A DNA stretch of 13,380 bases from Chlamydia trachomatis (GTDB lineage: Bacteria; Chlamydiota; Chlamydiia; Chlamydiales; 2-12-FULL-49-11): positions 1 to 13,380 of the forward strand of contig CAMBTZ010000024.1 in the NCBI GenBank assembly GCA_945870925.1, read 5' to 3'. Position numbers and translations under genes: made by a program. The notes under the pieces were generated by a model that was given only the letters and a program-made list of their open reading frames with translations, ran no database searches and had not been told where the DNA came from. Of this stretch, positions 1 through 6,939 are shown piece after piece (position 1 is the first letter of the stretch; every line of letters begins with the position of its first letter).

Positions 1-145
1 CAAATTCTATAGCTCTATGAGGAACTTTATAGAGCTCCTCTAAAATTGCAGTACAGCTCGCTTCACATGTTCCTGTGTCTTTATATATTAGTATGCTTCC
101 GTATGTGGATTGTGCAGGGCTTGAAGGAGATGTGGGACTAGACAT
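1..145 (-). CDS. Biotin-protein-ligase N-terminal-domain-like protein (partial, 5' end only)
   Basis: Reading leftward from an ATG at 145-143, the frame stays open for 48 codons to the window edge. After a Ser/Pro-rich stretch of about 14 residues comes ILIYKDTGT followed by a helix-like ILEELYKV segment. This resembles the start of the glutamine-amidotransferase-like BPL_N domain found at the N-terminus of some biotin protein ligases (pattern 'vlvY.g.G.s..s......L'). The preceding gene is bioY, whose last 8 bases overlap this start, so the two are probably translationally coupled and both concern biotin. A full ligase would attach biotin to carrier proteins such as acetyl-CoA carboxylase BCCP, but the catalytic BirA-type domain lies outside the window and cannot be confirmed. 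The call rests on a short match plus context; the reading frame itself is more certain than the name. Confidence 0.55.
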   Translation of the reverse strand, partial: MSSPTSPSSPAQSTYGSILIYKDTGTCEASCTAILEELYKVPHRAIEF

Positions 146-734
146 TATAGGTTGACCTAGAAGAAAAAAGCCCTTTTAAGATGAGGGTGCTTACAACTAT
201 TTTCACTATAGCGCCAATTAAAAATGGATATACGCCTAAATAAAATGCTTTTTTTAGACCTTCGGATAATGAGAGCCATCCCATTCCAAAAAGAAACATA
301 ATCAATTGAGCAATTAAGAGAGATGTGAAAATATAGAGCCAGCTTTTGTGCAATTTATTTACAAGTAACTTTCCGATTAAAGGCACCGTAAATAGAAATG
401 AAAACAGAAATCCGGCTGTAGATGCATTAAACCAAAGTGGTTTAGCAAGTCCGCCTGCAAATACGGGAAGTCCAATTGTTCCCTCAACAAGATATAGTAA
501 GACGCTTAGAAATCCCCTTGTAGGCCCTAATAATCCGCCTATTAAAAAAACACCAATTGTTTGCATTGATATTGGCACAGGGGTAAATGGAAGAGGGATG
601 TAATACTGCGATAGAAATGCAAGTAAGATTGATCCGGCAAACGCAATGCTTAAATCAGACCCAACAGCTTTTAATGTAATTGATGTGCTTTTCACAAGAT
701 ACCTATTCTTTAAGATTTCTTTATGATACAGCAA
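138..734 (-). CDS. bioY: BioY biotin transporter, substrate-binding S component (ECF type)
   Basis: This is a 198-residue polytopic membrane protein with the BioY signatures PFTPVPISMQT (about residues 50-60) and GLPVFAGG (about 88-95), and about six hydrophobic segments. BioY binds biotin with high affinity in the inner membrane and normally works with the ECF module (EcfA/A'/T). No ECF module genes are in the window, so it may use distant ones or act alone. The longest frame starts at TTG 734, 3 bases after the stop of the upstream symporter gene. A GTG at 695 (residue 14), preceded by AATAGG, is an equally good start and would give 185 residues, closer to where the first membrane helix begins. 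The 3' end overlaps the biotin-ligase-like gene by 8 bases. The family call is secure; the start is not. Confidence 0.93.
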   Translation of the reverse strand: MLYHKEILKNRYLVKSTSITLKAVGSDLSIAFAGSILLAFLSQYYIPLPFTPVPISMQTIGVFLIGGLLGPTRGFLSVLLYLVEGTIGLPVFAGGLAKPLWFNASTAGFLFSFLFTVPLIGKLLVNKLHKSWLYIFTSLLIAQLIMFLFGMGWLSLSEGLKKAFYLGVYPFLIGAIVKIVVSTLILKGLFSSRSTYNV

Positions 735-737
735 TCT

Positions 738-1907
738 TTAGAATTTGGAAACAGCAATTTTTTTATTAGAGTAAAAGGTAGTTAATTTGTGGATGAATAG
801 GGCAAATGCGCCGTTACCGCAAATGTTTGCAGTTGTAATGATCGGGTCAAAGAGGATGTAGAGTGCTGTTATAAGCGAGGCCATTTCGGCTGAAAAACCA
901 AGTTGAGATTCTAGTATCGGAAGCATAACAATTATGCCGCCGCCGGGAATAGCTGCGACTGAAAATTTAGCGAGGACAAAATAGAAGGCAAAGGAAAGGT
1001 AGGATAGAAATGAAGGGTCGGCAACGCCAAAACTTTTCATAACAGCAAATGCAAATATTGGGATGGCAAAGCAATCGCCAATTAGATGGATATTCACAGT
1101 AGTTGGAATAATAAGGCGAGTAAGAGGGGAGTTGTTTGTGTTATTAGATGCGCCGATAATTGTAAGAGGCAGAGCTGCTGCGCTCGACATGCTTCCAAAT
1201 CCAGCAATAGCGGCTGGTAACATATTTTTGAGTGAAGAGATAAAGGGTGAAAACTTAAAACCATTGGCTAATAAATAGATAAAAAAGATGTATCCAAATT
1301 GCGCTAATGCAACAAGTAGAAAAATTAGGGCGTAGTCATATAATATGTTCTCAATCACTTTATCATGGATGAGTTTTCCCATAAATCCGACTATAAATAT
1401 AGGTATGAGGCAAAGGATGAACTTAAGTATCAATCCGATGGCTCTGTCAAATTGAGCTGAAATTGTTTCGGCCCATTTTGGTTTTAGAAGGGAGAGGGTA
1501 ACGCCTAAAATAAGGCCTGAAAACATTGCAATGTCATTTCCAATTAGGTTTGGTAGAGAAAATGTCCATGAGGGATTAAGCCCGCTTGAATCTTTCGGCA
1601 AGTTAATTGAAAGATCAAGATGGTAAATGCCACTTCCTATGACATAGCTAATTAAAGTCGAAATGAAATTAGAGCAGCAGATCCCAACTAAAAGAAAAAG
1701 TATAATTTTAGTAGCTTTGCTTGAAAGCCCGGCTGTGGTTTTGAAAAGAAGCATAAAAATTACAGCAGGAAGTAAAAAAATAATAATCGATTTAATTGAT
1801 AGGCTTAGTCCATAAAGAAACGAAAGCCAACTAACTGGGATAAATCGTTCAAATGCAACGACTAGTAAAATTACTGCAAGGAGAATGAAAGGCATTTTCT
1901 TAAACAT
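738..1907 (-). CDS. Divergent dicarboxylate/amino acid:cation symporter (SDF/DAACS family)
   Basis: This 389-residue, mostly hydrophobic protein fits the glutamate transporter (GltPh/EAAT) fold. Hairpin 1 is visible as GSMSSAAALPLT (residues 238-249), equivalent to the serine-rich 'SSAATLP' motif. Hairpin 2 is AIPGGGII (319-326). The helix 7 motif NMDGT is replaced by NIHLI (272-276). In helix 8, D354, T358 and N361 match GltPh D394, T398 and N401, but I357 sits where the substrate-carboxylate arginine R397 is expected, and N365 replaces the sodium ligand D405. It is therefore a symporter-fold protein whose substrate is probably not an acidic amino acid and whose ion coupling may differ (inference). 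It starts at an ATG 8 bases after the dnaJ stop, has little Shine-Dalgarno sequence, and is followed 3 bases on by bioY, so it belongs to the rpsU-dnaJ transcript. Confidence 0.85.
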   Translation of the reverse strand: MFKKMPFILLAVILLVVAFERFIPVSWLSFLYGLSLSIKSIIIFLLPAVIFMLLFKTTAGLSSKATKIILFLLVGICCSNFISTLISYVIGSGIYHLDLSINLPKDSSGLNPSWTFSLPNLIGNDIAMFSGLILGVTLSLLKPKWAETISAQFDRAIGLILKFILCLIPIFIVGFMGKLIHDKVIENILYDYALIFLLVALAQFGYIFFIYLLANGFKFSPFISSLKNMLPAAIAGFGSMSSAAALPLTIIGASNNTNNSPLTRLIIPTTVNIHLIGDCFAIPIFAFAVMKSFGVADPSFLSYLSFAFYFVLAKFSVAAIPGGGIIVMLPILESQLGFSAEMASLITALYILFDPIITTANICGNGAFALFIHKLTTFYSNKKIAVSKF

Positions 1908-1915
1908 AAAATACT

Positions 1916-3055
1916 TTAAAAAAATGACTTAAGTTTGTCTATAAAACTTTTGGTCTGTGGTGAATTTTGGGGAGTCTCGCTCTCGGAAAATTCTTTTAGC
2001 AATCTTTTTTGATCTGCAGATAAATTTACCGGAGTTTCAACTTTAAGATGAATCAGTAGGTCACCTTTAGCATTTCCATGAACATTTGGAAAGCCTTGTG
2101 ATCTAACTCGTAATACTTTTCCCGATTGAGATCCTTCTGGAATCGTCAATTTATAGCTGGCAGTATCAAGTGTGGGAATATCTTTTTTTGCGCCAAGTGC
2201 TGCATCAGAAAAACTAATAGGGAGTTCTATAATAAGATCGTCGCCATCTCTTTTGAATACTTCGTGGGGGGTAACTGTAATATATACGTATAAATCGCCC
2301 GGAGGACCGCCGTTCTCACCGGAGTCGCCATAGCCATTCATTTTAAGTCGCATTCCCGAATCTATACCGGCAGGGATTTGAATTTTAACAGTCTGCTTTT
2401 TCTTAAGCTTTCCAGCTCCATGACATCCTGTGCACGCTTTTGTAATGACAGTTCCTGACCCATGACAATGAGGGCAGGTAGTTGACATGCTGAAAAAGCC
2501 TCTAGTCTGATGAATTTGACCTGAGCCTTTACAGGTTCCGCAATGTTTGATGTCGCTTGGAGTTGATGCGCCGGATCCGTTACAGTCAGAGCAAGTTACG
2601 CTGTTCTGCACAACGGCTTCTTTCTGAACGCCTCTTGCAGCCTCTTCAAAAGAGATTGTAACCTGAATTTTTTTATTAGCACCTTGTTGCGCATAATGTC
2701 CTTGGGGACCTTCGTTTCCAAAGAAATTATCAAAGGATGAAGAGCCACCGCCAAATGCGCCCATAAAAGTACGAAGAGCTTCTTCCATTGAAGAAAATCC
2801 CTGCCCTTGGCCGCCACCTGGGGCACCTTGAGATCTTACTCCCTCTTCCCCATACTGGTCATATATCTTCCGTTTACTTTCATCAGAAAGAACTTCGTAA
2901 GCTTCCGAAACTTTTTTAAATGTGTCAGATGATGCTTGGTCGCCGGAATTTTTGTCAGGATGGTACTTAAGGGCTTGTTTGCGATAAGCCTTTTTGATCT
3001 CTTCTTGGGTAGCGTTTTTTGCAACGCCTAGAACATCGTAATAATTGCGAGACAT
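1916..3055 (-). CDS. dnaJ: Chaperone protein DnaJ (Hsp40)
   Basis: This is a full-length class A J-protein of 379 residues. The J domain occupies residues 1-70 with the DnaK-stimulating HPD motif at 32-34. It is followed by a Gly/Phe-rich linker (about 76-125). The zinc-binding domain has four CxxCxGxG repeats beginning at C155, C172, C194 and C208. The C-terminal substrate-binding and dimerisation domain includes GGPPGDLYV. It delivers unfolded clients to DnaK and stimulates its ATPase in the cytoplasm. The ATG overlaps the rpsU stop by one base (TAATG), so translation is probably coupled to ribosomal protein S21. The rpsU-dnaJ pairing is also known from Chlamydia. No CIRCE (HrcA) inverted repeat is visible upstream of rpsU. 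Confidence 0.98.
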   Translation of the reverse strand: MSRNYYDVLGVAKNATQEEIKKAYRKQALKYHPDKNSGDQASSDTFKKVSEAYEVLSDESKRKIYDQYGEEGVRSQGAPGGGQGQGFSSMEEALRTFMGAFGGGSSSFDNFFGNEGPQGHYAQQGANKKIQVTISFEEAARGVQKEAVVQNSVTCSDCNGSGASTPSDIKHCGTCKGSGQIHQTRGFFSMSTTCPHCHGSGTVITKACTGCHGAGKLKKKQTVKIQIPAGIDSGMRLKMNGYGDSGENGGPPGDLYVYITVTPHEVFKRDGDDLIIELPISFSDAALGAKKDIPTLDTASYKLTIPEGSQSGKVLRVRSQGFPNVHGNAKGDLLIHLKVETPVNLSADQKRLLKEFSESETPQNSPQTKSFIDKLKSFF

Positions 3056-3237
3056 TAAACTCTAGATTTTTTGCGATATTTTAAAGCTTGTTTTTGTTTG
3101 TTTTTTTCTCTTACAGATGGCTTATCATAAAAACGTTTCGCTTTAACAGTTTTCATAACGCCTTCTTTATCAAGCTTCTTTTTCAGTGTGCGTAACGATT
3201 TCTCAATCGTTTCTCCTCGAACCTTTACTGTAGTCAT
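3055..3237 (-). CDS. rpsU: Small ribosomal subunit protein bS21
   Basis: This 60-residue, strongly basic protein has the S21 pattern: VKVRGETIEKSLRTLKKK near the start, KEGVMK, then KRFYDKPSVREKNK and a basic tail. S21 binds near the anti-Shine-Dalgarno end of 16S rRNA and helps initiation. The length matches chlamydial S21 (about 58 residues, from memory). The ATG at 3237 is preceded by AAGGA about 11 bases upstream (3249-3253 on the plus strand), which supports this start. It is the first gene after a probable promoter and is translationally coupled to dnaJ by a one-base overlap. Confidence 0.96.
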   Translation of the reverse strand: MTTVKVRGETIEKSLRTLKKKLDKEGVMKTVKAKRFYDKPSVREKNKQKQALKYRKKSRV

Positions 3238-3267
3238 CTAAACTCTGTTCCTTGTTAAATGGATGGC

Positions 3268-3302
3268 CACAATCATACACAATCTTCAAAATATACACAA
3301 TC
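3268..3302. repeat. Short direct repeats (ATACACAATC) over the rpsU promoter
   Basis: The 10-mer ATACACAATC occurs at 3275-3284 and again at 3293-3302, 18 bases apart. A shorter CACAATC copy lies at 3268-3274. One full copy falls in the promoter spacer and the other at the predicted transcription start, so they could be operator half-sites. In such AT-rich DNA a chance origin remains possible. Confidence 0.35.
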
Positions 3303-3316
3303 AAATTGAGTGTAAA
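3288..3316 (-). promoter_or_regulatory. Probable sigma-70-type promoter for the rpsU-dnaJ transcript
   Basis: On the minus strand TTTACA (3316-3311) is followed after 17 bases by TATTTT (3293-3288), a good housekeeping promoter match. It lies 51 bases upstream of the rpsU start, inside the 88-base gap after tsaB. The predicted start site would be near 3281. Confidence 0.5.
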
Positions 3317-3325
3317 TTTTTTTAT

Positions 3326-3844
3326 TTAATAAATTAGTTGAAATTCTGTTACCGGAAGGAGGCTAATGATATTTTCAACAGAATGGATTGCTTGCTTAGT
3401 TCTAAAGGGGATTGTTTCCGGATTGATTGCGAAGATAGGGCGAGCTTCTGTTTCTAGCATGCTATAAGGAATTTTTTTTAATACCTGTCCATCATAACAA
3501 AAGCATTCGTTGTTTTTCTGCTCGAGCAATGTAAGAGTACCGGGTGTGTGGTAGGGCATCAGGCTATTAAAAATCATTAAGGGGATATTGTTGGCATAGG
3601 CAAAAGTTTTCCCTGTCATAACACCAATTCTAGTTCCGGTAAAAGAGCCGGGTCCAATACATATGCTAATACCGGTTAGATCGGTCAATAAGATTTCTGA
3701 TTCATTTAAAAGAGCGTCAACAGAGTCGATTAAAAATTTTTGTTGGTCGCGGGCGTCAAATTCTTTTTTAATAAGATTAAAGCCTTTCCTATAGAGGGCT
3801 ACCAAACCGATTTTCTGACTTGTATCAAGTATTAACAAATTCAT
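3326..3844 (-). CDS. tsaB: tRNA threonylcarbamoyladenosine biosynthesis protein TsaB
   Basis: The N-terminus NLLILDTSQKIGLVALY and the motif GPGSFTGTRIG (residues 64-74) are characteristic of the TsaB/YeaZ branch of the ASKHA ATPase fold. TsaB is the scaffold partner of TsaD and TsaE in making t6A37 on ANN-decoding tRNAs in the cytoplasm. The protein has only 172 residues against about 230 in E. coli, with the C-terminal half shortened. Short forms exist in reduced genomes, and the N-terminal dimer-forming half is complete. The ATG at 3844 has no clear Shine-Dalgarno sequence. It is divergent from lon, as the gcp-like gene is in Chlamydia (from memory). Transcription may run on into rpsU, although rpsU has its own promoter candidate. 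Confidence 0.9.
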   Translation of the reverse strand: MNLLILDTSQKIGLVALYRKGFNLIKKEFDARDQQKFLIDSVDALLNESEILLTDLTGISICIGPGSFTGTRIGVMTGKTFAYANNIPLMIFNSLMPYHTPGTLTLLEQKNNECFCYDGQVLKKIPYSMLETEARPIFAINPETIPFRTKQAIHSVENIISLLPVTEFQLIY

Positions 3845-3888
3845 GCTGTAAAAATATCACAAGATGATTTAATTAGAGAGAAGAGTTG

Positions 3889-3917
3889 TTGAATTTTACC
3901 AAAACTGTTGGTAAACT
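3889..3917 (+). promoter_or_regulatory. Candidate lon promoter
   Basis: TTGAAT (3889-3894) and TAAACT (3912-3917) are separated by 17 bases and lie 45 bases upstream of the lon start codon. The match to consensus is moderate. The spacer and -10 region are occupied by a perfect inverted repeat (3895-3915). Confidence 0.4.
3895..3915. promoter_or_regulatory. Perfect 8-bp inverted repeat in the tsaB-lon divergent region (operator-like)
   Basis: TTTACCAA (3895-3902) and TTGGTAAA (3908-3915) are exact reverse complements separated by AACTG. It lies between two divergent start codons, so it is not a terminator of either gene. The dyad overlaps the candidate lon promoter, which suggests a repressor or activator site for lon, tsaB or both. 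No known regulator can be assigned. Confidence 0.45.
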
Positions 3918-3961
3918 ATTTTGTTACACGAAAATGAATTACATAATATAAGGAGCTAAGC

Positions 3962-6433
3962 TTGGATCATAGAGAAGAGGAATTTGATGAAGGTCAAGAT
4001 CTTTCAGAGCTGTTAAATAATGGTCAGATTAAGAAGGCTTCTGAAGCTACAAGTATTGATGAGTATCCAGCGAATTTACCGATTCTTCCGCTAACAAGTA
4101 GGGTATATATGCCTGGAATGGCCGTCCCTATTGTTATTGAGCCGGGTGTTTATTACGATCTTTTAAAGGAATTAGCTAAAAATGAACATAAATTTTTAGG
4201 TCTTGTCCTTACAAAAGATAAAGAACAGGATATATATGATGTCGATTTTGATGACCTATATAATGTAGGTGTGGTTGCAAGAATCATACGAATTCTAAAT
4301 ATTCAAGAAGCCGGCGCTCAGGTTATTCTAAATATTGAAAGACGATTTTTGATAAAAAAGGATGTAACTCCTAAAAAGGCTAAATATTTAGTTGCCAAAG
4401 TGACTTATCATAAAGAGCAAGTTACAAATGCTAAGAAAGATATGGTTACGGCTTATACAAATAGTCTTGTAACAACCATCAAAGAGCTTTTAAATTTAAG
4501 TCCTTTATTTAAAGAAGAGTTGCAGATTGTTTTAAGCCATTCAGACTTTGCACAACCGTGGAAGCTTTGTGATTTTGCAGTAGCATTGACAACTGCATCA
4601 AGAGAAGAGATGCAAGAAGTTTTAACTACATTTGACTTAATTAAGCGTATGGAAAAAGCTCTTGTCCTTTTAAAGAAAGAATTCGATATTACAAAATTGC
4701 AAATGATGATCAATCAAAAGATTGAGACTACGATTAATAAACATCAGCGCGACTATTTTTTAAGAGAGCAACTTAAGGCTATCCAGAAAGAATTGGGCGT
4801 TGCAAAAGATGATAAGACACTCGATGTTGAAAAATTCCAAGAGCGCGCAAAGAAATTAGAGTTTTCTGTGGAAGCCAAAAGAGTGTTTGATGAAGAACTA
4901 GATAAAATGGGTGTTCTTGATGTTCAATCAGCTGAGTATGGTGTAGTTAGGAACTACCTAGATATTATGACATCGCTTCCTTGGGGAATTAAAGATAAAG
5001 AGAATAACAATCTTGCGAAGGCTGAAGAAATTCTCAATGAAGATCATTATGGGTTACAGGATGTGAAAGAGAGAATTCTTGAGTATATCAGTGTCGGTCT
5101 TTTAAAGAAAACCGGACCAAAAGGGTATATTCTCTGTTTTGTAGGACCTCCCGGAGTTGGTAAGACAAGTATTGGCAAAAGTATAGCAAGATCACTTGGG
5201 CGTAAGTTTTTTAGATTCTCTTTGGGTGGAATGAAGGATGAATCTGAAATTAAAGGTCATAGACGTACTTATGTTGGTGCTATGCCGGGGAAAATCGTCC
5301 AGGCGCTTAAGCAAATGGGTACATCCAATCCTGTTATAATGCTTGATGAAGTGGATAAATTAATGTCTAGTTATCAAGGTGATCCTGGATCTGCTCTTTT
5401 AGAAGTGCTTGATCCTGAGCAAAACAAAGAATTTTTGGATCATTATATCGATGTACGGTTTGATCTTTCAAATGTCCTTTTTATATGTACGGCAAATAGT
5501 CTTGATACAATTCCTGGTCCATTGAGAGATCGAATGGAGATCATACGACTTTCAGGTTATGTTGAAGAAGAGAAGATGGAAATATGTAAGAAATATTTGA
5601 TTCCGAAAGATAGAGGTGAAGTAGGGCTAAAGGCAACAGATATTAGTTTTAAAACGGAAGCTCTTCATAAAATCATTCGTGAATATTGTAGAGAAGCCGG
5701 CGTTCGTCATTTAGAGAAGACAATTAATAAAATTATGAGAAAAGTTGCGATGCAAAAAGTAAGAGCTCTTGAAAAAAAGAAAAAGCTTGCTAAAGTTGAT
5801 GTTACAGAGGAGCTTGTAGAAAAATATTTAGGCAAGCCTATCTTTACATCAGAGAGATTCTATTCAAAAGATAAGCTTAATGGTGTTGCGACAGGACTTG
5901 CTTGGACTGAAATGGGTGGAGCTCTTCTCTATATTGAAGCTGTTAAAAATAAAGGAAAAGATCGCTTAAAATTAACAGGAAATGTGGGCGAAGTGATGAA
6001 AGAGTCATCATCAATTGCGATGACATACCTTATGTCAGAACAGGATAGATATCTTCCGATCGGGCTTGATTTAAGTGATCAAGAGGTGCATATTCATATT
6101 CCGGAAGGTGCTACTCCAAAAGATGGACCATCAGCCGGCGTTACAATTACAACAGCGATGATATCACTTTTGACGGGCAAACCTGTTCCAAATGATCTTG
6201 CTATGACAGGAGAGATTACGCTAAAAGGGAAAGTTCTTCCAATTGGTGGGCTAAAAGAGAAAGTATTAGCGGCTAAGAGGGAAAATATTCACAACATTAT
6301 TGTCCCTTCAGAAAATAGACGAGATTGGGATGAATTGCCTCTTTATATGAGAAAAGGAGTGCACGTAGACTTTGTTGATGATTATAAGCAAGTCTATCAG
6401 CTTGTGTTTTGTGGAAAAAAAGGGAGGGCTTAA
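3962..6433 (+). CDS. lon: ATP-dependent protease La (Lon)
   Basis: This is a complete LonA protease of 823 residues. The N-terminal substrate-binding domain begins near residue 40 (LPILPLTSRVYMPG). A helical region follows, including HQRDYFLREQLKAIQKELG. The AAA+ module has Walker A GPPGVGKT at 395-402, Walker B MLDEVD at 460-465 and sensor-1 ICTANS. The peptidase domain has the catalytic Ser-Lys dyad: S724 in PKDGPSAG and K767 in GGLKEK, 43 residues apart as in E. coli. It degrades misfolded and regulatory proteins in the cytoplasm. The start is TTG at 3962, chosen because AGGAG ends 6 bases before it. The stop overlaps the next gene's ATG by one base (TAATG). About 35 acidic and polar residues precede the Lon N-domain. 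Confidence 0.98.
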   Translation: MDHREEEFDEGQDLSELLNNGQIKKASEATSIDEYPANLPILPLTSRVYMPGMAVPIVIEPGVYYDLLKELAKNEHKFLGLVLTKDKEQDIYDVDFDDLYNVGVVARIIRILNIQEAGAQVILNIERRFLIKKDVTPKKAKYLVAKVTYHKEQVTNAKKDMVTAYTNSLVTTIKELLNLSPLFKEELQIVLSHSDFAQPWKLCDFAVALTTASREEMQEVLTTFDLIKRMEKALVLLKKEFDITKLQMMINQKIETTINKHQRDYFLREQLKAIQKELGVAKDDKTLDVEKFQERAKKLEFSVEAKRVFDEELDKMGVLDVQSAEYGVVRNYLDIMTSLPWGIKDKENNNLAKAEEILNEDHYGLQDVKERILEYISVGLLKKTGPKGYILCFVGPPGVGKTSIGKSIARSLGRKFFRFSLGGMKDESEIKGHRRTYVGAMPGKIVQALKQMGTSNPVIMLDEVDKLMSSYQGDPGSALLEVLDPEQNKEFLDHYIDVRFDLSNVLFICTANSLDTIPGPLRDRMEIIRLSGYVEEEKMEICKKYLIPKDRGEVGLKATDISFKTEALHKIIREYCREAGVRHLEKTINKIMRKVAMQKVRALEKKKKLAKVDVTEELVEKYLGKPIFTSERFYSKDKLNGVATGLAWTEMGGALLYIEAVKNKGKDRLKLTGNVGEVMKESSSIAMTYLMSEQDRYLPIGLDLSDQEVHIHIPEGATPKDGPSAGVTITTAMISLLTGKPVPNDLAMTGEITLKGKVLPIGGLKEKVLAAKRENIHNIIVPSENRRDWDELPLYMRKGVHVDFVDDYKQVYQLVFCGKKGRA

Positions 6434-6939
6434 TGCACTCTGACTGGCCTGAATTTACACAAAAAAAGTTGATCCTCCCTCAAAAACTGGAATCTTTTTC
6501 CGGTGAAGTTAGGGATAAAGGAAAGAGGCTAGTTACTTTAAATGGATCTTTTGATCTTTTGCATGCAGGCCATCTTCATATTATTTATGAAGCTAGCAAG
6601 CAGGCGGATATTCTTCTTGTAGCTTTGAATAGCGATGAGTCAATCAAAAGGTATAAGGGGATCCAGAGGCCTATTATAAGTCTGAAAGATCGGTTAGCGA
6701 TGATGTCGGCACTTTCATTTGTGTCAAATATAACTTGGTTTAATGAGGATGATCCGAGGAATCTTTTGGAGATTGTCCAGCCCGATGTTCATGTAAATGG
6801 ACAGGATTGGGGGGCTAATTGTATAGAGGCAGAGGTGGTTAAAAAGTATGGGGGAAGGCTTCATATAGTCTCCTTAGTACCTGGCCTTTCAACATCAAAG
6901 GTTGTGGATAAAATTCGTGAGACTTATAGCCAAGTTTGA
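6433..6939 (+). CDS. RfaE2/HldE-type nucleotidyltransferase (probable heptose-1-phosphate adenylyltransferase)
   Basis: This 168-residue protein belongs to the cytidylyltransferase-like superfamily. VTLNGSFDLLHAGHLHII carries the nucleotide-binding HxGH motif at 44-47. ALNSDESIKRYKG, RPI, EDDP and VQPDVHVNGQDW follow in the order seen in RfaE domain II, and a late LSTSKVVDKI matches its terminal STS motif. RfaE2 transfers AMP to D-glycero-beta-D-manno-heptose 1-phosphate to make the ADP-heptose used in LPS core synthesis. Chlamydia LPS lacks heptose, so this fits an environmental relative. A related glycerol-phosphate or ethanolamine-phosphate nucleotidyltransferase remains possible because no heptose kinase or epimerase is nearby. 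The start at 6433 overlaps the lon stop (TAATG) and follows the purine-rich AAGGGAGGG, so a longer frame reaching back to 6409 is unlikely to be used. Confidence 0.78.
   Translation: MHSDWPEFTQKKLILPQKLESFSGEVRDKGKRLVTLNGSFDLLHAGHLHIIYEASKQADILLVALNSDESIKRYKGIQRPIISLKDRLAMMSALSFVSNITWFNEDDPRNLLEIVQPDVHVNGQDWGANCIEAEVVKKYGGRLHIVSLVPGLSTSKVVDKIRETYSQV

Noticed and set aside
3238..3325. CIRCE heat-shock operator upstream of rpsU-dnaJ
   Set aside because: I looked for TTAGCACTC-N9-GAGTGCTAA or a close variant in the gap and found none.
6409..6432. In-frame upstream extension of the nucleotidyltransferase into lon
   Set aside because: The extra residues only mirror the end of lon. The ATG at 6433 overlaps the lon stop and is preceded by a purine-rich ribosome site, so it is the better start.
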